From a filamentous cyanobacterium ESFC-1 (lineage in GTDB: Bacteria; Cyanobacteriota; Cyanobacteriia; Cyanobacteriales; Spirulinaceae): DNA of 64,000 bases. The notes below the pieces were generated by a model. It was not told where the DNA came from and ran no database searches. It worked only from the letters and a program-made list of their open reading frames with translations. Below are positions 9,007 to 18,666 of this stretch, in pieces. The stretch is from contig KB904821.1 of NCBI GenBank assembly GCA_000380225.1, positions 1,311,931-1,375,930 on the forward strand. Reading direction: 5' to 3'. The first letter of the stretch is position 1; each line of letters starts with the position of its first letter. A program made the translations under genes and the position numbers.

Positions 9007-9558
9007 ATGATTGCCATTCCTCACTACATCAGCCCCACAGACTACCTCGACATCGAGCGCCAAAACCCCATCCGCCATGAATATCGACGCGGGCTTGTGT
9101 ACGCGATGGCGGGGGGTAGCGATACCCATTCGCGGATTGCTGTGAATCTCCTAAGTCTGCTCAATCTGCACCTAGACGACACCGCCTGTCGTCTCTACAA
9201 CGGCGATGTTAAAGTCAACTACCAAGATCGGTTTTATTACTACCCAGATGCTTTCGTCACCTGCGATCCACGCGATCGCCAAGACCGCTATATTAAACGT
9301 TACCCCAAATTTATCGCTGAAGTCCTCTCCCAAAGTACCGAAGATTTCGATCGCGACCTCAAATTCATCGACTACCAAAACCTGGATAGCCTTGAAGAAT
9401 ACATTTTAATTTCCCAAGACACCCAGCGCGTCGAATGCCGTCGCCGCACTGCTGCTGACACCTGGGAAACCACGATTTACCAAAAAGGCGATCTCGTTAC
9501 CTTCACCAGCCTCGATTTTGAATTTCCCATCGCTCGTCTGTATCGGGGTCTGGATTAA
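9007..9558 (+). CDS. Uma2 family (DUF820) endonuclease-like protein
   Basis: The 183-residue protein has the pattern of the Uma2/DUF820 family, a PD-(D/E)XK-fold group greatly expanded in cyanobacteria. Visible features are the N-terminal YISPTDYLDIERQNPIRHEY segment, YYYPDAFVTCD carrying the conserved aspartate, and FIAEVLSQSTEDFDRDLKFIDY with the glutamate and lysine. The catalytic triad appears complete. Biochemical roles of these proteins are unproven. The ATG at 9007 follows a run ending TTTTTCCTAACCC without a clear ribosome site. Confidence 0.9.
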   Translation: MIAIPHYISPTDYLDIERQNPIRHEYRRGLVYAMAGGSDTHSRIAVNLLSLLNLHLDDTACRLYNGDVKVNYQDRFYYYPDAFVTCDPRDRQDRYIKRYPKFIAEVLSQSTEDFDRDLKFIDYQNLDSLEEYILISQDTQRVECRRRTAADTWETTIYQKGDLVTFTSLDFEFPIARLYRGLD

Positions 9559-9663
9559 GGATAGGGATTCGACAGACGATCGACGGATTCGCGGATTAAT
9601 AACGAATCCGATTACCAAAACCCACTTATTTTCTTCATCCTTTGAAAGCGGACTTTGCCATAT

Positions 9664-9695
9664 TAGCCCGCCTATTTTAATCTGCGGGCGGGTTA
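9664..9695. terminator. Hairpin terminator between convergent genes
   Basis: TTAGCCCGCC and GGGCGGGTTAA form inverted arms around an AT-rich loop, between the convergent Uma2 and ABC-permease genes. It could serve both directions. Confidence 0.5.
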
Positions 9696-9717
9696 ACGGA
9701 ATAGACGGATGCGGGCA

Positions 9718-10743
9718 TCAATAGCGAATCCGGGGGTCAATCAACGCATTCACAATATCAATGGCAATACTCGCGATCACCACAATCACCCCAAAAAACA
9801 CCATCACCCCTTGTACCGTCGGATAATCTCGCAACGAAATCGCCTCATACAAACGATTCCCCAATCCCGGCCAAGAAAATGTCACCTCTGTTAACACCGC
9901 CCCACCCAGTAACGCCGCAAAGGTCAAACCCAACACCGTAATCACCGGAATCAGCGCATTTTTGAGGGCATGAGAGACTAAAATCTTACCCTCAGAAATG
10001 CCTCTAGCGCGGGCGGCTTCGACATAATCTGATTGTAGAGTTTGCTTGAGATTCACCCGCACAATGCGCTCAAAAATGCCACTGAGGAGGATTCCCAGAG
10101 ACAAAGCAGGAAGGGCGATATAATGCAGCGCGATCGCGAACTCTCCCAAATGCCCTGTCATTAAACTATCTAACACATACAACCCCGTAATCGTCGGCGG
10201 CGGTTCAGCCCCCACCGGAAACCGCGTCCCCAGAGGAAACCAACCCAACTGCACCGAGAAAATCAACTGAAACACCATCCCCATCCAAAACAAGGGAATC
10301 GCATAGGTAATAATGCCAAATAAGCGCCCCCCAATATCCAAGGGCGTATTTGGGTTAGAAGCCGCAATCATCCCGACTCCCACCCCGACAATCACTGCCA
10401 CCGCCATGCCAAACGTCGTTAACTCCACCGTCGCCGGAAAATGCTGCACAATCACCTCCCACACGGACAAGCCGCGACTGGTAAGGGACGTTCCTAAGTC
10501 CAAGCGCAGTAAATCCCCTAAATAATCAAAATATTGCAAAAGCAGGGGTTTAGATAAGCCTAACTGTTCTCTGAGGGCTTGTTTTGCCGCTTCTGGGGCG
10601 CGGTTGCCCAAAATCGCATCCGCCGGATCGCCCGGTGTCGCCCGCAACAGCAAAAATACCAGGGTGACAATCGTCCAAATCATCAACGGCGCAAGCAATA
10701 GGCGCGTCAAAATGTAATATTGTAGGGCTTTAGCGCGAGACAT
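9718..10743 (-). CDS. ABC transporter permease, dipeptide/oligopeptide type (DppB/OppB-like)
   Basis: The 341-residue inner-membrane protein has about six membrane segments and the N-terminal TPGDPA motif typical of DppB/OppB permeases. The cytoplasmic coupling loop is present (YVEAARARGISEGKILVSHALKNAL, an EAA motif). It should form the pore for peptide or similar substrates with a second permease and two ATPases, none of which is encoded nearby. The ATG at 10743 is preceded only by a heptad repeat tract, so no Shine-Dalgarno is visible. Confidence 0.9.
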   Translation of the reverse strand: MSRAKALQYYILTRLLLAPLMIWTIVTLVFLLLRATPGDPADAILGNRAPEAAKQALREQLGLSKPLLLQYFDYLGDLLRLDLGTSLTSRGLSVWEVIVQHFPATVELTTFGMAVAVIVGVGVGMIAASNPNTPLDIGGRLFGIITYAIPLFWMGMVFQLIFSVQLGWFPLGTRFPVGAEPPPTITGLYVLDSLMTGHLGEFAIALHYIALPALSLGILLSGIFERIVRVNLKQTLQSDYVEAARARGISEGKILVSHALKNALIPVITVLGLTFAALLGGAVLTEVTFSWPGLGNRLYEAISLRDYPTVQGVMVFFGVIVVIASIAIDIVNALIDPRIRY

Positions 10744-10744
10744 A

Positions 10745-10925
10745 TTTTGTTATTGGTTGTTGGTTGTTGGTTGTTGGTTGTTGGTTGTTGGTTATTGGTT
10801 ATTGGTTGTTGGTTATTGGTTATTGGTTGTTGGTTGTTGGTTATTAGCTCTACCGTTGTAAATTGGTAATTGGTAATTATTTTTACCGTTGTACATTGTT
10901 AATTGTAAATTGTGCATTGATTATG
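10745..10925. repeat. Heptad STRR tract (TTGGTTG/TTGGTTA and TTGGTAA variants)
   Basis: TTGGTTG and TTGGTTA units fill 10747-10843 directly upstream of the ABC-permease start. They are followed by diverged AATTGGT/ATTGTAA-type units to about 10920. It occupies the 5' leader of the permease gene. Confidence 0.88.
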
Positions 10926-10991
10926 CTGATGATTGATGACTGAAAAGCCCACTCCCCCCACTCCCTACTGCCTACTGCCCACTGCCCCTCA

Positions 10992-11258
10992 TTACTGGTG
11001 ATTGTATTTGAGTTTGAGCCAAAGCACTGTACTGGCGAGGATAAAGGTAGCTAAATTGGTAAAAATAACGGGAATATCCCCCACGGCGAATCCGTACACA
11101 ATCCACAAAAAGACCCCAATACAAAAAGTTAAAAACATCCCCAACGAGATATCTTTGGCGGATTTGCTTTTCCAGGTTTTGAGGACTTGGGGCAGAAAGG
11201 AAATGGTGGTGAGGGTTCCGGCGAGGAGACCTACAACAGTCATGGGGTTTTCAAACAT
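10992..11258 (-). CDS. SemiSWEET-type sugar transporter
   Basis: The 88-residue protein starts at the ATG at 11258; a GTG at 11303 would add 15 residues, but SemiSWEETs are usually 85-100 long, so the shorter form is chosen. Three membrane segments are visible (VVGLLAGTLTTISFLPQVL, the GMFLTFCIGVFLWIVYG segment and the FTNLATFILASTVLWLKL segment), with the PQ-loop proline and glutamine in SFLPQVLKTWKSKSAKDIS. SemiSWEETs dimerise to move mono- or disaccharides down their gradient; the substrate cannot be inferred. Confidence 0.85.
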   Translation of the reverse strand: MFENPMTVVGLLAGTLTTISFLPQVLKTWKSKSAKDISLGMFLTFCIGVFLWIVYGFAVGDIPVIFTNLATFILASTVLWLKLKYNHQ

Positions 11259-11414
11259 AGTTGAAGCGATCGCGTCTAAGTTCTGAGGCCAGATTCTTCC
11301 CACTGTATACCGAAAGGCGCGATCGCGAAAAAAATCGCACCAGAAACAAACATTCTGATGCGATCTAAACTATTGCAGTTGTCTTGATACGCTCAACATC
11401 CTTAGCCGGAAAAA

Positions 11415-12635
11415 TTACGGAGCGAGGGCGTTACCGCGCAGCAAGCTACCAATGGTTTTAGCCGTAATCTTCATTTGGGTTAAAGGATTGGCCGGAACCA
11501 CGGTTTTGTACAAATAGCTGTCGAAGGTCAAACGCTGTACGTCTTTGTCAGAACACATTTCTACAAAGGCTTCGCGAGTGGCATCGGTACGGTAGAAGAC
11601 CCGTTGTAAGAGGTCTAAGACCAAGTAGGTCATACCGTATTTCTTATCCCAACGTTTGATGTACAGTTGTAAATCCTGTTCGTTGGGGATGGTTTGACCG
11701 CAGTTACTGGTTTCGACGATGGTTTCCGCGCACATCCGCGCCGATTTGGCCGCAAAGTAAATGCCTTCCCCGGAGGATTTGGTCACCGTCCCGGCAGCAT
11801 CACCCACAAGGGCTACGCGACCGCGTACTCGGTGAGGACGGGGATGTTCGGGGATGGGATGGGCTTCAACTTTAATGATTTCGCCACCGACGAGTTTGTG
11901 GGCAGCGCGGGCGCGAATCCCGGCTTGGAGGTTTTTAATCTTGGTTTTGTTAACCTTCATCGTTCCCGTCCCTACGGCAACGTGGTCGTATTTGGGGAAG
12001 ACCCAAGCGTAGAAATCGGGGGAAACGTCGTTACCCACATACATTTCCGCCATGTCTTCGTAGTATTGCATACCAGCTTCGGGGAGGCGAATGCGCTCTT
12101 GGAAGGCGATCGCGTAGTTGTAATCCCCGGCTTCAATGGCTTTGGCGATGCGGGAGTTGGCCCCATCTGCGCCGATGACCACATCTGCTTTTAAGGTTTT
12201 CATAATCCCTTGACGCTCGCCGTTAGAATGGTCGGCGTAGTGCAGGGTATAGGGGTCTGTATTATTTGTCGGAATATCAAGTTGATAAACCGTTCCGTTT
12301 ATTAAATGTGCGCCTAATTTGGCAGCGCGATCGCGTAAAAAACCATCGAGAACTTCTCGACGGCACATTCCGATATATTCGTCTTGATTATCTAAATTGA
12401 TGTCCACTTCAATATTAGAAGGGGAGATCATTTTCATTTTGCGAACCCGTCGGTCGATGATTTCCGGAGGAAGGTCAAATTCACTGACCATACACAAGGG
12501 AATCGCACCGCCACAGGGTTTGGCATTGTCAAGCTTACGCTCAAATAAATAGGTTTCAATTCCGGCTTTGGCCAAAACTTCGGCGGCAGACGAGCCAGCC
12601 GGGCCCGATCCAACAACAGCAACCCTTAATACCAA
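11415..12635 (-). CDS. chlP: Geranylgeranyl diphosphate reductase
   Basis: ChlP reduces the geranylgeranyl chain to phytyl for chlorophyll a and tocopherol synthesis, using NADPH and FAD at the thylakoid. The 406-residue product matches cyanobacterial ChlP along its length: FAD-binding VAVVGSGPAGSSAAE, ERKLDNAKPCGGAIP, GADGANSRIAKAIEAG, VALVGDAAGTVTKSSGEGIY and the C-terminal FDSYLYKTVVPANPL followed by SLLRGNALAP. The start is a TTG at 12635 with AGGAGA a few bases upstream, giving the conserved MVLRVAVVG N-terminus. Confidence 0.97.
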   Translation of the reverse strand: MVLRVAVVGSGPAGSSAAEVLAKAGIETYLFERKLDNAKPCGGAIPLCMVSEFDLPPEIIDRRVRKMKMISPSNIEVDINLDNQDEYIGMCRREVLDGFLRDRAAKLGAHLINGTVYQLDIPTNNTDPYTLHYADHSNGERQGIMKTLKADVVIGADGANSRIAKAIEAGDYNYAIAFQERIRLPEAGMQYYEDMAEMYVGNDVSPDFYAWVFPKYDHVAVGTGTMKVNKTKIKNLQAGIRARAAHKLVGGEIIKVEAHPIPEHPRPHRVRGRVALVGDAAGTVTKSSGEGIYFAAKSARMCAETIVETSNCGQTIPNEQDLQLYIKRWDKKYGMTYLVLDLLQRVFYRTDATREAFVEMCSDKDVQRLTFDSYLYKTVVPANPLTQMKITAKTIGSLLRGNALAP

Positions 12636-13061
12636 GGTCTTTCTCCTCTAAAACTCTGTCATTCCAACGCTTTGCATCGTACCACAGCCCCAAGGAGGCG
12701 ATCGCGCATTTGCTCAATTTTCCCGAAACTTGCAACAGAGCTTAACAACTTTTGTTACAAAATTTAATAGTAAAAACAGTATTCTATGGCCCAGTTCTTT
12801 CTAAATTGCCCCAAAAACCCACCCTAAAGCATTGGCAGAAAAGCTGATTAAGGGTATCATTTACCAACTCTGTTGATTCGCAATTTTATAATCATCTAAT
12901 TAGGAGCGACGGATCTAAGAGCGCGACTAAGCTAAAAAATCAAAAATAGAGTTCGGAGGAGGTTTACCGGCCAATTTTGCCAGAAATCCCTATATCTGAA
13001 ACAATCCACCCAGATTTTTTGCTTTTGTTGCGGGTTTCGATCTGTTCGGTATTTTGACAGA
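12636..13061. other. Divergent intergenic region, 426 bases
   Basis: It lies between chlP (minus) and the phosphatase gene (plus) and should contain both promoters. It is AT-rich, with a CGGAGGAGG stretch at 12954-12962 that is too far from the phosphatase ATG to be its ribosome site. No tRNA, repeat array or known operator is recognised. Confidence 0.5.
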
Positions 13062-14492
13062 ATGACTGCTGCACCTGTTCCTCGCCATCAACCGCCAGAC
13101 AACTTCAACAGCCCTGATTCGACCAACGAGACCCCCGTCTCGACCCTCAAAGAATTAGTGGCCCGCTTACACCGCGAACAAAATAAGATTCAAAACTTAT
13201 TAAGTTCGTTAGGGTTTGCCCTGAGAAGTTTTAACAATCTCAACCAGTTTCTTGAATTAGTCCCCTTAATGGCGGCCCGAGTCACCGATGCCGATGGCGG
13301 GGCGTTGGTGCTGTTTAGACCCAACGGTAAAGTGCGCCTAGAGCAAATCCACTGTCAAGAAGGTTATGCTTGCCAAGACATCCGCCGAGCCATCGAACAG
13401 GCGATTCGCCAAAATCCCCAAACCCGCTACGCTCAAGCCCAAGTCGGCGATCGCCCCAATTCCACTGCCGCTTATAAAAGCTTAGACCAAGACATTCAGC
13501 ACCGAGTCGGCACAGATTTAAAGCTTTTTGGCACCCCCATCTGGATCAAAAGTAAAGAACAAGGCCGGATTTATGTGTTCAGCCATGACCCGGAATTTAG
13601 CTGGACGACCATGCGCCAAAAATTAGTACAGTTAGTGGCCGATCAAACCGCCGTCGCGATCGCCAATCAACAACTCACCAACGAACTGCGCCAAAAAGAA
13701 CGCCTCGACCGGGAACTCGAAATCGCCTCAGAAATTCAAGTTCACCTCCTTCCTAGCAAATGCCCCCAAATTGACGGCTTAGAGTTGGCCGCGGCTTGCA
13801 TTACCGCCAATCGCGTCGGCGGCGATTATTACGACTTTATCCCCACCAACTACGACCGCATTCAGCCCAGCGACCCGGAAAATAAGGGCGTAAACTCGGT
13901 TCCCTGGAGCATTGTGATTGGGGATGTGATGGGTAAAGGGGTTCCGGCGGGGTTAATTATGACCATGACGCGGGGAATGCTGCGGGCTGAAGTGCTAAAC
14001 CGTCACACCCCCGCCCGGATTTTGCAACACCTCAATCGGGTCATGTACGATGACTTGGAAAATTCTCATCGTTTTGTAACTCTGTTTTACTCCGAATATG
14101 ACCCCCAAACCCGGACGCTATCTTATACCAACGCGGCTCACAATCCGCCGTTGTGGTGGCGGGCCCAAATGGGCAAAATCGAACGGTTGGATACTTGGGG
14201 AATGTTGATCGGCTTAGAAGCGGATTCTCAGTACGAAGATGCGAAAGTTCAGCTTTGCCCAGGGGACACGGTGATTTACTACACCGACGGCTTTACCGAT
14301 GCCATGAATGCCAATGGCGATCGCTTTGACGAAGAAAATTTATTACAATCCTTTCAGCAAGCTTGTCAGCAAGGTTACAAGCCGCAGCAGATTGTGGATT
14401 ATCTTTTTGAGCGGGTTCAGCAGTTTATTGGGGTGGGAAATCGTCACGGAGATGATATGACTTTGGTCATCTTACAGTTAAAATCTTCCTAA
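13062..14492 (+). CDS. GAF domain PP2C-type (SpoIIE/RsbU) protein phosphatase
   Basis: The 476-residue cytosolic protein has an N-terminal GAF sensory domain (about 45-205), a short coiled-coil linker (RQKERLDRELEIASEIQ) and a SpoIIE-type PP2C phosphatase domain (about 235-475). Metal-binding motifs are present: GGDYYDF, VIGDVMGKGVPAGL and YYTDGFTDAMN, and the C-terminal GDDMTLVIL. Such enzymes dephosphorylate anti-anti-sigma-like STAS proteins in partner-switching pathways. No STAS or anti-sigma gene lies adjacent, so the target is unknown. Confidence 0.92.
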   Translation: MTAAPVPRHQPPDNFNSPDSTNETPVSTLKELVARLHREQNKIQNLLSSLGFALRSFNNLNQFLELVPLMAARVTDADGGALVLFRPNGKVRLEQIHCQEGYACQDIRRAIEQAIRQNPQTRYAQAQVGDRPNSTAAYKSLDQDIQHRVGTDLKLFGTPIWIKSKEQGRIYVFSHDPEFSWTTMRQKLVQLVADQTAVAIANQQLTNELRQKERLDRELEIASEIQVHLLPSKCPQIDGLELAAACITANRVGGDYYDFIPTNYDRIQPSDPENKGVNSVPWSIVIGDVMGKGVPAGLIMTMTRGMLRAEVLNRHTPARILQHLNRVMYDDLENSHRFVTLFYSEYDPQTRTLSYTNAAHNPPLWWRAQMGKIERLDTWGMLIGLEADSQYEDAKVQLCPGDTVIYYTDGFTDAMNANGDRFDEENLLQSFQQACQQGYKPQQIVDYLFERVQQFIGVGNRHGDDMTLVILQLKSS

Positions 14493-14538
14493 GTTCTTTG
14501 ATACTCACAATCGCTCTAGACGTTTTTGGCAGGATTTT

Positions 14539-14805
14539 ATGCAGGAAAATCATACTTTTATGGAAAATCTCGATATCAACGAAATTAACAGCAGTTTCGA
14601 TCGTCATATCGCCATGACAGAGACCGGATTGCTCAACAACGCTCAATCTTTAGATGGTTTGATTATTGCTCAAAACGTAGAAGACCCGGATGTGATTGGT
14701 CAGATGCAAAGTGCGTTTAACAATTTTGTCGAGACGGGACAAATTTGGGCGCTGATTATTGGTTTAGTGATTGGTTTCGGCTTCCGTAGTTTGTTGCCTT
14801 CTTAA
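14539..14805 (+). CDS. Small protein with C-terminal membrane anchor, unknown
   Basis: The product has 88 residues: an acidic helical N-terminal part (NLDINEINSSFDRHIAM, then QNVEDPDVIGQMQSAFN) and one C-terminal hydrophobic segment (WALIIGLVIGFGFRSLL). Two ATGs lie close together (14539 and 14560); the first has a weak GCAGGA upstream. It lies between the phosphatase and argH on the same strand with short gaps (46 and 50 bases). I do not recognise it. Confidence 0.5.
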   Translation: MQENHTFMENLDINEINSSFDRHIAMTETGLLNNAQSLDGLIIAQNVEDPDVIGQMQSAFNNFVETGQIWALIIGLVIGFGFRSLLPS

Positions 14806-14855
14806 AACCTTCGTCTCATTCATTTTGAATTTAACGTAACTATTTCACCCCAGGC

Positions 14856-16244
14856 ATGACCAAACCTCAAACTTGGAGCGATCGCTTTGAATCAGCTTTA
14901 CACCCTGCGATCGCTCGTTTTAATGCCAGTATTGGCTTTGATATTGAACTGATTGAATACGACCTCACCGGCTCGATTGCTCACGCGAAAATGCTGGCTC
15001 ATACCGGGATTATTGCCAGCAACGAAGCCGAAAGCATTGTGGCGGGGCTAGAGCAAATTCGCAGCGAATACCGCAAAGGCGAGTTTAACCCTGGTATTGA
15101 TGCCGAGGATGTGCATTTTGCCGTCGAACGTCGTTTGACCGAGTTAATCGGGGCTGCGGGCAAAAAACTGCACACGGCGCGATCGCGCAACGACCAAGTA
15201 GGAACCGACATCCGCTTGTATTTACGGGATCAAATTCGCCAAATTCAGGGGCGAATCCGCGAGTTTCAGCAAGTTTTGGTAAATTTAGCCGAAAAGCATC
15301 TTGAAACCCCGATTCCCGGCTATACGCACCTGCAACGAGCGCAACCCGTATCCCTCGCCCATCATCTTTTGGCCTATTTCCAGATGTGCGATCGCGATTG
15401 GCAGCGTCTTGATGATGTTTACAAACGCACCAATATTTCGCCCCTAGGCTGTGGCGCATTAGCGGGAACTACTTTCCCGATCGACCGCCATTACAGCGCC
15501 GATTTGCTGGATTTTGCCGACGTTTATGGCAATAGTTTGGATGGGGTGAGCGATCGCGACTTTGCCATAGAATTTCTAGCCGCGGCCAGCATTATTATGG
15601 TTCACCTGACCCGTCTCAGTGAAGAATTAATTTTGTGGTCTTCTGAGGAATTTCGCTTTATTACCCTCAAAGATAGCTGTGCGACGGGATCGAGCATTAT
15701 GCCCCAAAAGAAAAACCCCGATGTCCCCGAATTAATTCGCGGCAAAAGCGGACGGGTGTTTGGCCATTTGCAAGGCTTACTCACGATTATGAAAGGCTTA
15801 CCCTTGGCGTATAACAAGGATTTGCAAGAAGACAAAGAAGGGCTTTTCGACACCGTAAAAACCATTCAGGGCTGTTTAGAAGCCATGACCGTTTTACTGA
15901 GTGAGGGCATTGAATTTCAGCAAACTCGCCTGGCTGCGGCGGTGGCTGAAGACTTCTCGAATGCCACAGATGTAGCCGATTATCTCGCGGCCAAAGGCGT
16001 ACCGTTTCGCGAAGCTTATAATTTAGTCGGGAAAGTGGTTAAAACCAGCTTGGCCGCCGGGAAATTGCTCAAAGACTTAACCCTAGACGAATGGCAGCAA
16101 CTCCATCCGAAGTTTGAGCAGGATATCTACGACGCGATCGCGCCAACTCAAGTCATTTCTGCCCGCAATAGCTACGGTGGTACGGGTTTCGAGCAAGTCC
16201 GCCAAGCCCTGAGTCAAGCGAAAGCGATTTTAGCGGATCGTTAG
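14856..16244 (+). CDS. argH: Argininosuccinate lyase
   Basis: ArgH cleaves argininosuccinate to arginine and fumarate, the last step of arginine biosynthesis, as a cytosolic homotetramer. The 462-residue length is typical. Diagnostic motifs are [12 protein letters not shown], the [14 protein letters not shown] region, and the fumarase/lyase superfamily signature [12 protein letters not shown] with its catalytic serine loop. No other arginine gene is adjacent. Confidence 0.97.
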   Translation: MTKPQTWSDRFESALHPAIARFNASIGFDIELIEYDLTGSIAHAKMLAHTGIIASNEAESIVAGLEQIRSEYRKGEFNPGIDAEDVHFAVERRLTELIGAAGKKLHTARSRNDQVGTDIRLYLRDQIRQIQGRIREFQQVLVNLAEKHLETPIPGYTHLQRAQPVSLAHHLLAYFQMCDRDWQRLDDVYKRTNISPLGCGALAGTTFPIDRHYSADLLDFADVYGNSLDGVSDRDFAIEFLAAASIIMVHLTRLSEELILWSSEEFRFITLKDSCATGSSIMPQKKNPDVPELIRGKSGRVFGHLQGLLTIMKGLPLAYNKDLQEDKEGLFDTVKTIQGCLEAMTVLLSEGIEFQQTRLAAAVAEDFSNATDVADYLAAKGVPFREAYNLVGKVVKTSLAAGKLLKDLTLDEWQQLHPKFEQDIYDAIAPTQVISARNSYGGTGFEQVRQALSQAKAILADR

Positions 16245-16280
16245 TATTGGTCATTTGTTCTTTGTCATTAGTCATTGGTA
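16245..16280. repeat. Short TTTGTCA/TTGGTCA-type heptad run
   Basis: Heptad-like units (TTGGTCA, TTTGTTC, TTTGTCA, TTAGTCA, TTGGTAC) follow immediately after the argH stop codon and run up to the left end of the foldback element. Confidence 0.7.
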
Positions 16281-16400
16281 CTGCCGTGACACAGCTAAAA
16301 TGAGGCTAAGCGCGTAGGGTGGGTTAGGCGGCTAAAAGCGGGCGCTGTGACAGCAATCTCGCTATCCGCCGTAACCCACCCTTTAAATTGTGTCGCAGCA
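16281..16400. mobile_element. Foldback MITE A, uninterrupted copy
   Basis: The terminal inverted repeats are TGCCGTGACACA (16282-16293) and TGTGTCGCAGCA (16389-16400), matching at 10 of 12 positions. Inside, GGGTGGGTTAGGCGG and CCGCCGTAACCCACCC form a long internal stem with one bulged base. TA dinucleotides flank both ends, which suggests Tc1/mariner (IS630)-type mobilisation. A second copy of the same element lies at 25710-26156 and is interrupted by other elements. Confidence 0.75.
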
Positions 16401-16513
16401 GCTAAAATACTTGAATTTCGGTGCGTTACGCTGCGCTAACAGCACCCTACTTAATACTGACAAAAACTGATAAACTGATAAATTAGATAATCAGAGAATA
16501 ATTCTATCGATTG

Positions 16514-17380
16514 ATGACTTGGAAACTGTGGCAATGGGTTGAGTTTAAGGAACGAAAAAAGTTACCTCAATGTTCAGGTATTTATATCGTCTCAGATCGA
16601 GAAGATTTTATTTGGTATGTGGGTCAAGCGGCAAACCTACAACAAAGATGGGCAGGCAAAAATCATCACCGTTATCCGCAGTTTATTCGCTCCCATCGTC
16701 AACGCAATTATAAAATATACTGGCAAGCTTTTCCTGCTCTAGAGTTAGACCAGCAAGAGAATTATTACATCAACTTATTAAAGCCAGAATTAAATGGTAA
16801 TAAAGTCAAAACCTATTTACCCAAAACGCCTCAAGTCGAACGAGAAATCAAACGGTTATTAAAAGCTTTAGATCGACAAACTATGCTCTGGCCAAAAATT
16901 CGTTGTATTCTAGCGGGAGAGTATCAAAATAGTCAAAATCGGCATTGTTTTCTATTTATTGTCAATCTCAATGATATCGAGAAAATGCTATCCAAGTCGA
17001 AACGTAAACGTTATTCTACTCAAATTCGACAAGCTTGGGAAATCGCTACAGAATTATGCGGTCGCGATCCACAAAAATATAACCCGTGTAAATTTTTAGC
17101 TTATAATTGGGGGAATTATCGCTTTGAATTTATTGAATTTACCGAGCTAATTCGCTATCTGGAATTAAATCCAGAAATGAGCGATCGCCATCTGGGTTTA
17201 TGTACGATTTTAGGCGTTCCCATCAAAGCTCTCAAAACCACCAAAATTCTCAATACAATTTCACCTGAAACTGAACGTTTTAAACTCGATTGGGAAGATA
17301 AAATTCCATTAAAAAATGTTGCTTATCTCCTTCATCGTCAGTCAGTCCTACAAACTTCAGTCAATCGGGTTTACGCTTAA
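16514..17380 (+). CDS. GIY-YIG nuclease-domain protein
   Basis: The ATG at 16514 is preferred to the adjacent TTG at 16511. Residues 20-100 form a GIY-YIG fold: CSGIYIVSDRE (GIY), WYVGQAANLQQRW (the YIG half reads YVG), a following arginine-rich helix, and a glutamate in QQENYYINLLKPELNGNK. The remaining 190 residues are not recognised but are rich in basic and aromatic residues and look like a cyanobacterial-specific extension. Its lower GC content than its neighbours and the transposon-derived sequence just upstream make it a candidate accessory gene. Function (repair or DNA processing) is unproven. Confidence 0.8.
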   Translation: MTWKLWQWVEFKERKKLPQCSGIYIVSDREDFIWYVGQAANLQQRWAGKNHHRYPQFIRSHRQRNYKIYWQAFPALELDQQENYYINLLKPELNGNKVKTYLPKTPQVEREIKRLLKALDRQTMLWPKIRCILAGEYQNSQNRHCFLFIVNLNDIEKMLSKSKRKRYSTQIRQAWEIATELCGRDPQKYNPCKFLAYNWGNYRFEFIEFTELIRYLELNPEMSDRHLGLCTILGVPIKALKTTKILNTISPETERFKLDWEDKIPLKNVAYLLHRQSVLQTSVNRVYA

Positions 17381-17424
17381 AAATCGCGGTAGGGGCGTAT
17401 TTTCTACGCCCAAAAACTTGCTTT

Positions 17425-18633
17425 TTAAACTTCCTTATCAGGAATAACCGGAGAACGTTCGGTGCGAACCCACTTGCTTTGACGCTTAATCAGAAAAGCG
17501 AAATAAAGGGGGATTTTCCCTAGGACGTAGAAAGGAACCGCCAAAAGGGATTTGCCGGGGATGTCTTTTTGACCGAACTTTGCCCAAGCGCTGATAATAC
17601 TGAGAAAAATTAAAACCCCCGCGATCGCGAGTACCCCGAACGGTAGCCAGGACGCACCGAGAAACGCTCCCAACCCTGCCACAATCAACCCCGCACCCCA
17701 GGCCATTACCAACAGAGAAAGGGGCGGTACAACTAAATCTAAGGCGAGGGCAAGCAGGTCAAACCGGAATTGCTTTATCGCTGCAATACTCAAGCGGGGA
17801 ACTTGCGTGATAAGGGTTTGCAGATGACCGTGTTCCCAACGGGTGCGTTGGCTTTTTGCCGCTTCACCTTGAGGGGGCAGAATCCCGGTGACTTTAGCCG
17901 TTTGACAGAATTGGGGGGGAGAACCCGCGATCGCCAAATCTAACCCCAACTGCATATCTTCGACGATGTTACCACTGGCGAGGGGCGCTTGGCGGATAAT
18001 CTGCCAAGGAAAGGCCATTCCGGTTCCGGTGAGTAAGCAGGGCAGCCCGAATTGATTTAAACCCCTTGGACGCACTAGGTTTTTCACCAAGAAAGCCAGG
18101 GCAGAAACCGAGTCTTTCGGTTGGGGGTTGGGGGGTTGTTCCATCAGGTACAAGGCTTGTACCGGCAGGTTTTGGGTAGCCGCTTGGGAAGCAATTTTAG
18201 CAATCGAACCGGGCAAACAGCGACAATCTGCGTCTACCAGAACCACCACTTCCGGGGGATTGGCTTCGAGGTGATTCAAGCCGAAATCGAGGGCATAACC
18301 TTTGCCTCGTTGTTCGGTATTAAAGCGTTCGAGGACAGTTGCGCCTCGGTTGCGGGCAATTTCGGCGGTGTTGTCGCTGCAATTGTCGGCAATGACAACG
18401 AGTTGGTTGGGGGATGGAAGTTGCGGGAGAAGGAAATCTAGAGTTTCGTTAATCACTGCCGCTTCGTCGTGGGCAGGCATGAGGACGTTAAAATCAGGGG
18501 GATTGCTGGTTTTGGGGTCGCGAATGCCGGGAAATAGGGCGGCCCCGCATTCAAGGACGAAAACCGCGATCGGCAATGAGAGCGCGATCGCGAGAATCCC
18601 TAAGATAATATTGGTAATTTCAAGAATAGACAT
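17425..18633 (-). CDS. Membrane glycosyltransferase, family 2
   Basis: The 402-residue protein has an N-terminal membrane segment (NIILGILAIALSLPIAVFVL), a GT2 catalytic domain (FNVLMPAHDEAAVINETL, VVIADNCSDNT, the DADC metal motif, and the QRTRWEHG motif of processive synthases), and two or three C-terminal membrane segments. It should transfer sugars from nucleotide donors to a membrane-bound or exported polysaccharide or lipid. The product cannot be named from sequence. It follows the amidase/M15 gene in the same direction with a 33-base gap. Confidence 0.88.
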   Translation of the reverse strand: MSILEITNIILGILAIALSLPIAVFVLECGAALFPGIRDPKTSNPPDFNVLMPAHDEAAVINETLDFLLPQLPSPNQLVVIADNCSDNTAEIARNRGATVLERFNTEQRGKGYALDFGLNHLEANPPEVVVLVDADCRCLPGSIAKIASQAATQNLPVQALYLMEQPPNPQPKDSVSALAFLVKNLVRPRGLNQFGLPCLLTGTGMAFPWQIIRQAPLASGNIVEDMQLGLDLAIAGSPPQFCQTAKVTGILPPQGEAAKSQRTRWEHGHLQTLITQVPRLSIAAIKQFRFDLLALALDLVVPPLSLLVMAWGAGLIVAGLGAFLGASWLPFGVLAIAGVLIFLSIISAWAKFGQKDIPGKSLLAVPFYVLGKIPLYFAFLIKRQSKWVRTERSPVIPDKEV

Positions 18634-18666
18634 TAGGGCGACTCAATCAGGATCGATATCCCAATT

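Noticed and set aside
11694..12194. 166-residue open frame on the plus strand
   Set aside because: It is antisense to the strongly conserved chlP gene; an artefact of codon bias.
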